A stretch of DNA of 64,000 nucleotides from Roseibium sp. Sym1 (GTDB taxonomy: Bacteria; Pseudomonadota; Alphaproteobacteria; Rhizobiales; Stappiaceae): assembly GCF_027359675.1 (NCBI RefSeq), contig NZ_CP114786.1:2578501-2642500 (forward strand). Direction: 5' to 3'. Below, one piece after another: positions 8,676-16,505 of this stretch (positions are counted from its first letter, which is position 1; each line of letters opens with the position of its first letter). The position numbers and the translations under genes were made by a program. The notes under the pieces were generated by a model that saw nothing but the letters and a program-made list of their open reading frames with translations, made no database searches and was not told where the DNA came from.

Positions 8676-10484
8676 CTAAACCGCAGCGGCTTCCTTTTCA
8701 GCGCCGAACTGCAGGCTTGCGAGCTTGGCGTAGAGGCCGCCGGCGGCGCTGAGTTCGGCGTGGGTGCCGGTTTCGACGACGCGGCCGTCCTCCATCACAA
8801 CGATCCGGTCGGCTTTCAGCACGGTTGCCAGGCGGTGGGCGATGACGAGCGTGGTGCGGCCTTCCATCAACTGGTCGAGGGCCGTCTGCACGAGCCGTTC
8901 GCTTTCCGCGTCAAGGGCGCTGGTGGCCTCGTCCAGCAGCAGGACGGGGGCGTCCTTCAGGACAGCGCGGGCAATGGCGATACGCTGTCGCTGGCCGCCG
9001 GAGAGTGTCACGCCGCGCTCACCCACCAGTGTGTCATAGCCGTCCGTCATGGTCTCGATGAAGGAGGCCGCATGTGCGGCCTTCGCAGCCGACATCACGT
9101 CCTCGCGGCTCGCCTCGGGGCGGCCATAGGCGATGTTTTCGGCAATGCTGGTGCCGAAGATCGCGGTGTCCTGTGGAACCAGCGCGATGTGCCGGCGCAA
9201 GTCGCGCGGATCGAGGGCGGTCAGGTCGACGCCATTGAGGCGAATGGTGCCGGAGACCGGATCGTAAAACCGCATCAGCAGGCTGAACAGGGTCGACTTG
9301 CCGGCCCCCGACGGGCCGACCACGGCAACGGTCTCGCCCGGTGCGACGGTCAGGTCCAGGTCGCGGACCACCGGCATGTGCTCGGCATTGCGATAGGCAA
9401 AGGAGACCTTGTCGAAGGCAATGGCACCGCGGGGCGTCTCCGGCAGTGCGACCGGGTTCGCCGGGGCATCGATTTCCGGCTCGATGTCCAGAAGTTCGGA
9501 CAGGCGCTCGGCAGCCCCCGCCGCCTGGGAGAGCTCTCCCCAGACTTCGGACAGGGCGGCCAGGGAGCCGGCGGCCAGGATGGAATAGAGCAGGAACTGG
9601 CTGAGTTCGCCGCCGGTGATGCGGCCGGCGAAAACGTCGCTGGCGCCGATCCACAGAACGGCGACGATGCTGGCACCGATCACCATGATGGCAAACCCGG
9701 TGAGGGCCGCGCGTGCCATGATGGCCTTGCGCGCCGCCTGGAACGCCGCCTCGACAGACGCGCCGTAGCGGCCGGCGCTGCGCTCCTCATGGGTGAAGGC
9801 CTGCAAGGTCTTGACCGAGCCGAGCATCTCGCTGGCATAGGCGGACGCGTCCGCCAGCGTGTCCTGGGCAAAGCGCGAGCGCTTGCGCACCTGGCGGCCG
9901 AACCCCAGAATGGGAACGAGAATGACCGGAATCGCGGCCAGGACGATCACCGACAGGCGCGGGCTGGTAACCACCATCATCACGGAGGCGCCGAGGAACA
10001 TGATCAGGTTGCGCATGGCGAGCGAGGCGCTGGCGCCGAAGGCGGCCTTGATCTGGGTCGTGTCCGCGGTCAGCCGGGACAGGATCTCGCCGGACTTGGC
10101 GCTGTCGTAAAAGGCGGCGCTGAGCCGTGTCATGTGGGCAAAGACATCCGAGCGGACTTCGGCCACGACGCGCTCGCCGATCCACATCACCAGGAAATAA
10201 CGGACGGAACTGGCGGTGGCGAGCGCGCAGACGACGACGATCAGAACCGCAAAATAGGAGTTCACCAGCGCGGGATCGTCGGCGCCGAACCCGTAATCGA
10301 TCATGCGGCGGACGGCCGCCGGCAGCACCAGGGTGATCAGGGCCGCGGAAAACAGGGCGACGATCGCAGCGCCGACCATGATCTTGTGCCGGATCAGGTA
10401 GGGCAGCAGGCGGGTCAGCGGCCTGAGGGACTTTCGGGATTTTCCGTTCGGGGTCTGCGCGTCTGAAGCAGGGGCGTCGGCCAC
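8676..10484 (-). CDS. ABC exporter, fused permease and ATPase (MsbA/multidrug type)
   Basis: A roughly 602-residue half-transporter: six membrane helices in the first 320 residues, then an ATPase domain. The ATPase has Walker [10 protein letters not shown], signature [14 protein letters not shown], Walker [13 protein letters not shown] and the IAHRL switch histidine. Such homodimeric exporters move lipids or drugs out of the cytoplasmic membrane; the cargo is not evident. The GTG at 10484 is preferred (AAGGAG 6 nt upstream); ATG 10520 and TTG 10538 would extend it but have no clear ribosome site. It is divergent from rpmE. Confidence 0.92.
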   Translation of the reverse strand: MADAPASDAQTPNGKSRKSLRPLTRLLPYLIRHKIMVGAAIVALFSAALITLVLPAAVRRMIDYGFGADDPALVNSYFAVLIVVVCALATASSVRYFLVMWIGERVVAEVRSDVFAHMTRLSAAFYDSAKSGEILSRLTADTTQIKAAFGASASLAMRNLIMFLGASVMMVVTSPRLSVIVLAAIPVILVPILGFGRQVRKRSRFAQDTLADASAYASEMLGSVKTLQAFTHEERSAGRYGASVEAAFQAARKAIMARAALTGFAIMVIGASIVAVLWIGASDVFAGRITGGELSQFLLYSILAAGSLAALSEVWGELSQAAGAAERLSELLDIEPEIDAPANPVALPETPRGAIAFDKVSFAYRNAEHMPVVRDLDLTVAPGETVAVVGPSGAGKSTLFSLLMRFYDPVSGTIRLNGVDLTALDPRDLRRHIALVPQDTAIFGTSIAENIAYGRPEASREDVMSAAKAAHAASFIETMTDGYDTLVGERGVTLSGGQRQRIAIARAVLKDAPVLLLDEATSALDAESERLVQTALDQLMEGRTTLVIAHRLATVLKADRIVVMEDGRVVETGTHAELSAAGGLYAKLASLQFGAEKEAAAV

Positions 10485-10780
10485 TGGGCTCTCCTTCTCG
10501 TTTCCCGTTCCTCTTAACATGTTCACCGGAACGCTCAATGGGTTTGGTCAAGTGGAGACCGGCAGATGGCGGCTCAGCGGGGCGTCCCGGATTTCCCGTG
10601 CTGGACAGCATCAAAAAGGGAGGAAAATGCCCCTTGTCTTGGACGCGGCCATGGGGTATATCCCCGCCTCATGTTTCTGAGGGCGGCGTCCGCATCCGGA
10701 TCGGCGGCCCTTCATTTCGTTTTGCGCCAGCCAGCGGCTTTCCCGGAAAGACGGCTGCACGGCGTTTGAAAGGACCGGCC

Positions 10781-11005
10781 ATGAAAGCGGATATCCATCC
10801 CGACTACCACACCATCAAGGTCGTCATGACCGATGGCACCGAATACACCACCCGCTCCACCTATGGCGCGGAAGGCGACACCCTGACGCTCGACATCGAC
10901 CCGACGTCCCACCCGGCATGGACCGGTGGTGACCGTCAGCTGATGGACCGCGGCGGCCGCGTGTCCCGCTTCAAGAACAAGTTCGCTGGCTTCCTAGGCT
11001 CTTAA
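10781..11005 (+). CDS. rpmE: 50S ribosomal protein L31
   Basis: A 74-residue L31 starting [19 protein letters not shown] and ending [14 protein letters not shown], both typical. It lacks the CxxC zinc ligands, so it is a zinc-independent (C-) form. GAAAGGAC precedes the ATG at 10781, which overrides the longer ORF start at 10538. A terminator follows immediately. Confidence 0.96.
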   Translation: MKADIHPDYHTIKVVMTDGTEYTTRSTYGAEGDTLTLDIDPTSHPAWTGGDRQLMDRGGRVSRFKNKFAGFLGS

Positions 11006-11036
11006 AGCTCCAGACCTCGGCAGCTTCAAACGAAAG

Positions 11037-11061
11037 ACCCGGCCTTGTGGCCGGGTTTTTT
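11037..11061 (+). terminator. Intrinsic terminator of rpmE
   Basis: Stem CCCGGCC/GGCCGGG with TTGT loop (11038-11055) followed by six T. Confidence 0.92.
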
Positions 11062-11353
11062 GTGTTTGGTCCGGCCAAGCTGCTTCGTGGTTGAGCGCCT
11101 CGCAGCGTGCGGAGAGCCCTCCGGGCGCCGCGCGGCCGGCCGGATGCTCGAAGCCTCGAGCGGGTCCGGGCTCGAACTTGCTGCAAACTGCCCGGCTGAC
11201 CTATGCTGGGAAACGTGTGACCCTGCCGCCGGGCCGGAAGCTTGCCATGGTCCGCTCCGGTGCCGGAGCGCCACGCGTTTGCTGCTCACCACCCCTTCAG
11301 ATGACGGGCTTCGGCACAAGAAGCCGCAGTTGGACCATTCGGAGATTAAGGTC
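11062..11353. other. Intergenic region between rpmE terminator and the next gene
   Basis: About 290 bp with no convincing gene. An ORF spans it in frame with the following CDS, but its composition (Cys, Pro, Gly, Ser rich) and lack of a start site argue against translation. It presumably holds the promoter of the gene at 11354. No tRNA-like fold was found. Confidence 0.45.
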
Positions 11354-11812
11354 ATGAAAGTCAAAACGATTTCCGATCTCATCGACTGGACGCGGCTGAT
11401 GCACCGTCAGCTCGCCGAGCGCTTCGCCGACGGCTCGGCGCAGCATGAGCAGGAGATGGCCAGGATGCTGCTGTCATATCTCGCCGATCACGAGGCCGCA
11501 TTGGAGAAAATCATCGAAGGTTTCGAGCAGCAGGCCGATACCAAGGCGCTCAATACCTGGGTGTATGACTATTTGAAACACGAGCCGATCGATCTCCGCC
11601 GCGGCGACGGCGTGCCCATCGCAGAAATGGACTTCAACGAAATCTGCGTGTCGGTGTTCAACGTTCACAACCAGGCGATCGATCTTTATCGGGAGTTGCT
11701 CAGACGGGCAGATATTCCCGAAGCGCAGGAGCTTCTTCAGTCGCTCCTGGACCTTGAAGAGCACGAGACGATGCGTCTCGCACAGCAGACCAACCGGATG
11801 CGGGATATGTGA
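11354..11812 (+). CDS. Hypothetical helical protein, possibly ferritin-like
   Basis: A 152-residue, all-helical soluble protein that I cannot assign to a named family. It has regularly spaced acidic/His motifs, HEQEMARMLLSYLADHEAAL near residues 33-52 and DLEEHETMRLAQQ near the C-terminus. These resemble the ExxH ligands of ferritin-like or rubrerythrin-type di-iron bundles; this is inference. The ATG at 11354 follows GGAG by 9 nt. It is the last gene before a bidirectional terminator shared with the convergent RcdA-like gene. Confidence 0.75.
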   Translation: MKVKTISDLIDWTRLMHRQLAERFADGSAQHEQEMARMLLSYLADHEAALEKIIEGFEQQADTKALNTWVYDYLKHEPIDLRRGDGVPIAEMDFNEICVSVFNVHNQAIDLYRELLRRADIPEAQELLQSLLDLEEHETMRLAQQTNRMRDM

Positions 11813-11881
11813 AGAGCCGGCAGTTTGCGCCCGTTTTTCCCAAGAGGGTCATGCGGGCTCCGGCAATCGTCCGAATACCAA

Positions 11882-11905
11882 AAAAGCCGCCTCGCGGCGG
11901 CTTTT
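11882..11905. terminator. Bidirectional intrinsic terminator
   Basis: Stem GCCGCC/GGCGGC with TCGC loop (11886-11901), flanked by AAAAA on the left and TTTT on the right. It serves the plus-strand gene ending at 11812 and the minus-strand gene ending at 11937. Confidence 0.88.
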
Positions 11906-11936
11906 CGAATGCAATAGAGGCTGGCTGCTGCCCGGT

Positions 11937-12476
11937 TCAGCCGAACTTGCCGAAAGCGGCGTGCAGCTTGTTGAGCTGCGAGGCGACCGGGTTGTCGTTG
12001 GTGGCTTCCTCGGCAGGTTCCTCGGACTTGCGGTACAGCATGGTGTCGAGATGAACGATGCGCTCCTGGAGACGTGTGGAGCGTTCGATCAGCGCGCGCA
12101 GACTTTCAGGCAGATCGCTCCAGGACGGGCCGCCGGTCGCGCTTGAAAGCTTGTCGAGGCGGACCTTGTTCTTCTCGCTGCCTGCCTGCTCGCGGGACAT
12201 CTCGCCCTCATTGACCGCGCGTTGCAGCAGCAGCCAGGACGCAAGCTGCATCAACCGGGTGGTCAGGCGCATGGATTCCGTCGCGTAGGCCAGTGAGGCC
12301 GGGCGGGGCAGCTGCTTGGCTTCCTCGCGGCCATCGCCGTCCAGATACATCGCCGTCTCCTCGACCAGCGACATGCCTTCCTGAAACAGCGTCTGGAAGC
12401 TGTCCGAGCTGGCGAGGTGATGCGCGATATGCACTGCGCCAACTGGTTCACCGGCTTTTTTTGTGTCTTCCGTCAT
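11937..12476 (-). CDS. rcdA: DUF1465 family protein, RcdA-like CtrA-proteolysis adaptor
   Basis: A 179-residue helical protein with the DUF1465 signature: ASSDSFQTLFQEGMSLVEET near the N-terminus, YATESMRLTTRLMQLASWLL in the middle and VNEGEMS after it. In Caulobacter the RcdA member of this family helps deliver the master regulator CtrA to ClpXP. The same role here is inferred from family membership only. The C-terminal 30 residues are polar and probably disordered. The ATG at 12476 gives the family N-terminus. Its promoter must lie between 12477 and 12672, just beyond the candidate sRNA terminator. Confidence 0.85.
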   Translation of the reverse strand: MTEDTKKAGEPVGAVHIAHHLASSDSFQTLFQEGMSLVEETAMYLDGDGREEAKQLPRPASLAYATESMRLTTRLMQLASWLLLQRAVNEGEMSREQAGSEKNKVRLDKLSSATGGPSWSDLPESLRALIERSTRLQERIVHLDTMLYRKSEEPAEEATNDNPVASQLNKLHAAFGKFG

Positions 12477-12672
12477 GAATGCTACGCCTCAGTTACAGAT
12501 CCGATCGTCCCGCATCTCTTCTTGTCCCGTCCCGGAATGTGTCACTCCGTTGCAGGTGTTCCTTTTTGGAACGATGCAGGTCTTCATGGCCTATAACTAG
12601 CAAGGCACGTGCCAAACGGTTTCGAAAACGGCCATTAACCAGAACTCTGACAAGATACTATGAGGTGGAGGC

Positions 12673-12700
12673 AAAAAAAAGAGCCGCACGGTTGCGGCTC
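12673..12700 (-). terminator. Strong minus-strand intrinsic terminator
   Basis: Stem GAGCCGCA/TGCGGCTC with a 4-nt loop, followed on the minus strand by eight T (12680-12673). It is 187 nt past the stop of the nearest upstream gene (DUF1192), so it probably ends an independent small RNA. Confidence 0.88.
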
Positions 12701-12767
12701 TGAGTCTTTAACAGGGAGGCGTCAAACAGAGTGGACAGGAGCCACTCACATCCAGATGACTGGATAA
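12673..12767 (-). ncRNA. Candidate three-hairpin trans-acting small RNA with CUCC segments
   Basis: Read on the minus strand there is an AT-rich promoter-like stretch (TATAAA at 12778-12773) just before the proposed 5' end near 12767. Hairpin 1 is ATCCAG-TCAT-CTGGAT (12765-12750). Hairpin 2 is GAGTGG-CTCCTGT-CCACTC (12747-12729), with CTCCT in its loop. A single-stranded segment GCCTCCCTG follows (12720-12712), then the strong terminator. Two exposed pyrimidine motifs that could pair with Shine-Dalgarno sequences, plus a rho-independent end, match the layout of alphaproteobacterial sRNAs of the alpha-r14/CuckoO type. I infer resemblance, not membership. The 5' end is approximate. Confidence 0.6.
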
Positions 12768-12886
12768 CTAAATTTATACTTTGGAAAGATTAATAAGAGG
12801 TAAACGAGTAAATTTTTACCTACCACGTTTACATCAGGTGCCGTAGCGTCGCCTCGCTTTCTGCGAAATATGCAATATTTTGCAGG

Positions 12887-13084
12887 CTATTTCTGGAAGA
12901 ACGCGTCAGCGGCATTGCGAATAGTGCCGCGTTGTTCCAGTTCGTTCCGGGTTCGGTTAATTTCCGCAGTCAAAGCTTCGATTCGTTCCGCCAGCTCTTC
13001 CTCGGACAAACGCGACAGGTCCTCACCGACAGTGATCGCGCCGGCCGGTGATTTTCTGGGGACATCATCATCAAATAGGCTCAT
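12887..13084 (-). CDS. DUF1192 family small protein
   Basis: A 65-residue protein of the DUF1192 pattern: short N-terminal MSLFDDDVPRK, then LSRLSEEELAERIEALTAEINR forming a predicted coiled coil, and a C-terminal segment ending ADAFFQK. Function unknown; the family is restricted to alphaproteobacteria. It is divergent from the quinone oxidoreductase gene at 13233. The ATG at 13084 follows GGAAACGAGACA. Confidence 0.85.
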   Translation of the reverse strand: MSLFDDDVPRKSPAGAITVGEDLSRLSEEELAERIEALTAEINRTRNELEQRGTIRNAADAFFQK

Positions 13085-13174
13085 TGTCTCGTTTCCAAGC
13101 GTGTGCCAGTCCGGGTCCGGACACCTTGCCTGTCCGGCTGTCTTTCCGGCAAATAGATAGGTGACGATTCACCA

Positions 13175-13196
13175 TAGGCCAGGCACAGTTGGCCTA
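13175..13196. promoter_or_regulatory. Inverted repeat upstream of the quinone oxidoreductase gene
   Basis: TAGGCCA and TGGCCTA, 7 bp each and exact, separated by 8 bp. It lies 36 bp before the ATG at 13233 in a divergent intergenic region, a position suited to an operator. The binding protein is unknown. Confidence 0.4.
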
Positions 13197-13232
13197 GCCA
13201 GTCCCAAAATGAACCAAAAAGGATCGAGCTCC

Positions 13233-14237
13233 ATGCAGAATCTGCCGGAAAGCATGACGGTTGTCGCGATTTCGGAGCCCGGCGGGCCGGACGTCCTGAA
13301 GGCGGAACGAAGACCGATTCCCGATTTGGGACCGGGGGAAATCCTGATCCGTGTCGTTGCTGCCGGTGTGAACCGGCCGGACGTGTTGCAGCGCAAGGGG
13401 GCCTATCCGCCGCCCAAGGGAGCCTCCGACCTGCCCGGCCTGGAAGTCTCCGGCGAAGTGGTGGCGTGCGGCGAAGGCAGTACGCGCCACCAGGTGGGGG
13501 CACAGGTCACGGCCCTGGCTCCCGGCGGTGGTTATGCCGAATACTGCAAGGTGCCGGAAGGTCATGCCCTGCCGATCCCGCAAGGTCTCTCCATGGTGGA
13601 AGCTGCGGCGCTGCCGGAAACCTTCTTCACTGTCTGGACAAATGTCTTCGACCGGGTCGGCCTCAAGAGCGGCGAGCGTTTCCTGGTTCATGGCGGCACG
13701 TCGGGGATCGGCACGACCGCTATCCAGCTGGCCAGGGCCTTCGGCGCGGAAGTGTTCACCACCGTCGGCTCGGACGACAAGGCGGAGGCGGTGAAGAAGC
13801 TCGGGGCGGATCACGTGATCAACTACCGGGAGGCGGCGTTCGAAAAGGTGATTCTGGAGATCACCGAAGGCGCCGGTGTCGATGTGATCCTCGACATGGT
13901 CGGCGGTGACTATGTCGAACGGAACTGGAAGGCGGCTGCCGTCGAGGGGCGTATCTGCCAGATCGCCACTCTGAACGGCATTGCGGAGAACGTGAATTTT
14001 TCCCGGCTCATGGTGAAGCGCCTGACCCATACCGGATCGACGCTGCGGCCTCGCAGCGATGCCTTCAAGACCGCGATTGCCGACAGCCTGTCTGAGAAGG
14101 TCTGGCCGCTGATCGAATCGGGGAAAATCGGGCCGGTGATGGATTCGACCTTTCCGCTGGGTGAGGCCGCCGAGGCGCATCGGCGCATGGAAAGCTCTGG
14201 CCATATTGGCAAAATCGTTCTGTCGGTGAACGATTGA
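13233..14237 (+). CDS. NAD(P)H:quinone oxidoreductase, zinc-independent MDR family (PIG3-like)
   Basis: A 334-residue medium-chain reductase without the structural zinc cysteines. It has VNRPDVLQRKGAYPPP and PGLEVSGEV in the catalytic domain, ALPETFFTVW, and the cofactor loop VHGGTSGIGTTAIQLA. This is the PIG3/TP53I3 pattern of enzymes that reduce quinones with NADPH. Starts at 13209, 13233 and 13254 are all possible; 13233 is chosen as the best compromise of AAGGAT spacing and family length. It is probably monocistronic, with an inverted-repeat operator candidate upstream. Confidence 0.88.
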   Translation: MQNLPESMTVVAISEPGGPDVLKAERRPIPDLGPGEILIRVVAAGVNRPDVLQRKGAYPPPKGASDLPGLEVSGEVVACGEGSTRHQVGAQVTALAPGGGYAEYCKVPEGHALPIPQGLSMVEAAALPETFFTVWTNVFDRVGLKSGERFLVHGGTSGIGTTAIQLARAFGAEVFTTVGSDDKAEAVKKLGADHVINYREAAFEKVILEITEGAGVDVILDMVGGDYVERNWKAAAVEGRICQIATLNGIAENVNFSRLMVKRLTHTGSTLRPRSDAFKTAIADSLSEKVWPLIESGKIGPVMDSTFPLGEAAEAHRRMESSGHIGKIVLSVND

Positions 14238-14390
14238 ATGCACGCAAATTCAGCGGGAACGCAAATTGTGCGTTCCCATTTGCGTTTCGCCCGGATTTCT
14301 CCTATATTCCGGCCACTTCCCAGGAAACTGACACGGAACACCGCTTTTTCGCCCCGCCGGGCGAGGGAGCAGACGAGAGGAATTTATCCG

Positions 14391-15278
14391 ATGGCGAACA
14401 CGCCGCTGATGCCGAAGGCAACCGCCGTCTGGCTCGTTGACAACACCGCGCTGAGCTTCACGCAGATCGCAGGCTTCTGCAAGTTGCACCCGCTTGAGGT
14501 CAAGGCGATTGCCGACGGCGAAGCCGCGCAGGGGATCAAGGGGCTCGACCCGATCCTGACCGGCCAGCTCACCCGCGAAGAAGTCGAAAAGGCTCAGAAA
14601 GATCCGAATTATCAGCTGAAGCTGCAGGGATCGAAAGTGGTTGTTCCCGAGGCCAAGCGCAAAGGCCCGCGCTACACACCTGTTTCCCGCCGTCAGGACC
14701 GGCCGAATGCCATCCTGTGGCTGGTGCGCAATCATCCGGAACTCAAGGACGCGCAGATCATGCGCCTGGTCGGCACGACCAAGCCGACGATCGCGGCCAT
14801 CCGTGACCGCACCCACTGGAACTCCGCCAACCTGACGCCGTCCGATCCGGTGACGCTCGGCCTGTGCAGCCAGCTGGAACTCGACATGGAAGTCGAAAAG
14901 GCGGCCAAGAACCTGCCGCAGCCGGTCGCCGGTGCGGAGGAAACCCTGATGCCGGTCGAGGAATCGACCAGCGACGACGCGATTGCCGCGGCGTTCTCCT
15001 TCGATCCGAGCCAGCCCGTGAAGCGCGAGGAAGAAGAGGAAATCGACGCGGATGCGGTCTTCGCAAACCTGGGGTCCCTGAAGTCCGCACCTGTTGAAGA
15101 CGAGGCCGCCGACGTGGATGCCGGCTCGGTGTTCGACCAGGATACCGGTTCTGAAGAAGAAGCCGTCGCCGTTGAAGAGGCTGCTGCCGAAGACACAGCC
15201 GCGGCAGAGGACGAAGCCGGCAACGAAGACGAGGCCGCTGATTCAGAGGCCGCGTCCGAAGACGAAGAAACCAAATAA
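14391..15278 (+). CDS. DUF1013 family cell-cycle regulator (TrcR-like)
   Basis: A 295-residue protein. The first 175 residues are the conserved DUF1013 region (PLMPKATAVWLVDNT, LHPLEVKAIADGE, GPRYTPVSRRQDRPNAI, GTTKPTIAAIRDRTHW), which contains helix-turn-helix-like segments. Such proteins occur throughout alphaproteobacteria and are named as transcriptional cell-cycle regulators in some annotations. The last 120 residues are an Asp/Glu/Ala-rich, probably disordered tail. The ATG at 14391 has GAGAGG 11 nt upstream and opens the family motif; the longer reading from 14238 does not. A strong terminator follows. Confidence 0.85.
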   Translation: MANTPLMPKATAVWLVDNTALSFTQIAGFCKLHPLEVKAIADGEAAQGIKGLDPILTGQLTREEVEKAQKDPNYQLKLQGSKVVVPEAKRKGPRYTPVSRRQDRPNAILWLVRNHPELKDAQIMRLVGTTKPTIAAIRDRTHWNSANLTPSDPVTLGLCSQLELDMEVEKAAKNLPQPVAGAEETLMPVEESTSDDAIAAAFSFDPSQPVKREEEEEIDADAVFANLGSLKSAPVEDEAADVDAGSVFDQDTGSEEEAVAVEEAAAEDTAAAEDEAGNEDEAADSEAASEDEETK

Positions 15279-15305
15279 ATCTCCCGTAAGCGGAGCTGCG
15301 ATCAG

Positions 15306-15338
15306 GGCCGCCGGCTGGGTTCAGCCGGCGGCCTTTTT
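15306..15338 (+). terminator. Intrinsic terminator of the DUF1013 gene
   Basis: Perfect 11-bp stem GGCCGCCGGCT/AGCCGGCGGCC (15306-15333) with a 6-nt loop, then TTTTT. Confidence 0.93.
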
Positions 15339-15427
15339 CTTCCTGAAAAGCGTACCGGATGGGAGCGAAAACGCGTTGCCACTCCGGCGATCCCGACTTA
15401 GTCTTCCAGACTTTCTGGGAGAACAAC

Positions 15428-16384
15428 ATGTCAAACAAACTGTTGAAGCTGGGCTTCGCCCTGACGCTTGCCCTTGGTGTCACACAGGCGCAGGCGGAAA
15501 CACGGATCACCTACAAGTCCGCCAAATCCACTTCGTCCTACTATCAGATGGGTGTGCAGATCGCCGAAGCCGTGAAGGCGGGAAGCGATGGCGAGATGAT
15601 CGTGACCGTCGAGGAAAGCCAGGGCTCCGTCCAGAACGTGATGGAAGCCCGGGCACGCGGTGGCGACTACGTCTTCACGACGCCTCCCGTTCTTGTTTCG
15701 CTTGCCCAGGGCGGCAAGGCGATGTTCGAAGGCAAGGGCGACCCCAAGTTCGACGAGATCCGGGCGCTGTTCCCGATTCCGTCGCTGACCATGCATTTCG
15801 TGATGTCCGCCGACAGCGGCGTGACCGACTTTGCCGGTCTGGAAGGCAAGACCATCCTGCTCGGCAAGGGATCCTTCGGTGCCAACGAAGGCGCGAAATA
15901 TCTCAAGCTGTTCGGCCTTGAAGGCAAGGTCGATCTTGCCGAGGTCGAACTTTCCAACGCCGTCGCGGCTCTGAAGAACGGCCAGATCGACGGCTTCGTG
16001 ACCGCAGGCTCCTGGCCGGCGCCGAACGTGATCGAGGCCGCCGCCTCGACCGGGGTTTCCGTCCTGTCTCTTTCCGATGACCAGATTGCCGAGACCAAGC
16101 GCACCAAGCTGGTCATCCCGGCCGGCACCTATGCCGGCCAGGAAACCGACATCGTCACCACGTCCCTGCCGGTCGCGGCCTTCACGACCACCGCCATGGA
16201 TGACGACACGGCCTATGCGCTGACCAAGACGTTCTGGGAAGAAAAGGCCAAGATGGGCGAGGAAGCCCCGTGGTGGAACGGCGTGGACCAGGGTCTGATG
16301 GCCAACATCACCGGCAAGATCCATCCCGGCGCGGTGCGCTATTATGAGGAAGCCGGCATTTCTCTGACCGACGCCCAGAAGTAA
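15428..16384 (+). CDS. TAXI family TRAP transporter solute-binding protein
   Basis: A 318-residue periplasmic receptor. Residues 1-23 form a signal peptide cut after TQAQA. The mature part has the TAXI pattern (SSYYQMGVQIAEAV near the N-terminus, GKTILLGKGSFGANEG, a VELSNAVAALKNGQIDGFV segment). It captures a substrate, probably a small organic acid, and delivers it to the fused TRAP permease encoded 121 bp downstream. GGGAGAAC lies just before the ATG at 15428, which excludes the longer ORF. The substrate cannot be predicted. Confidence 0.9.
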   Translation: MSNKLLKLGFALTLALGVTQAQAETRITYKSAKSTSSYYQMGVQIAEAVKAGSDGEMIVTVEESQGSVQNVMEARARGGDYVFTTPPVLVSLAQGGKAMFEGKGDPKFDEIRALFPIPSLTMHFVMSADSGVTDFAGLEGKTILLGKGSFGANEGAKYLKLFGLEGKVDLAEVELSNAVAALKNGQIDGFVTAGSWPAPNVIEAAASTGVSVLSLSDDQIAETKRTKLVIPAGTYAGQETDIVTTSLPVAAFTTTAMDDDTAYALTKTFWEEKAKMGEEAPWWNGVDQGLMANITGKIHPGAVRYYEEAGISLTDAQK

Positions 16385-16505
16385 GCTTCTTTTCAATTGT
16401 CTTCGGCGCGCGGCTTCCGGTCTGGACCGGGCTGCACGCCGGAATTTTTGCAGGTGGCCGGATCCGGCTGCACCGATTGCTCCCTATCAAGACACGCGAC
16501 ACATC

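Noticed and set aside
8760..10466. 568-codon plus-strand open frame
   Set aside because: Antisense to the ABC exporter, whose motifs are complete on the minus strand.
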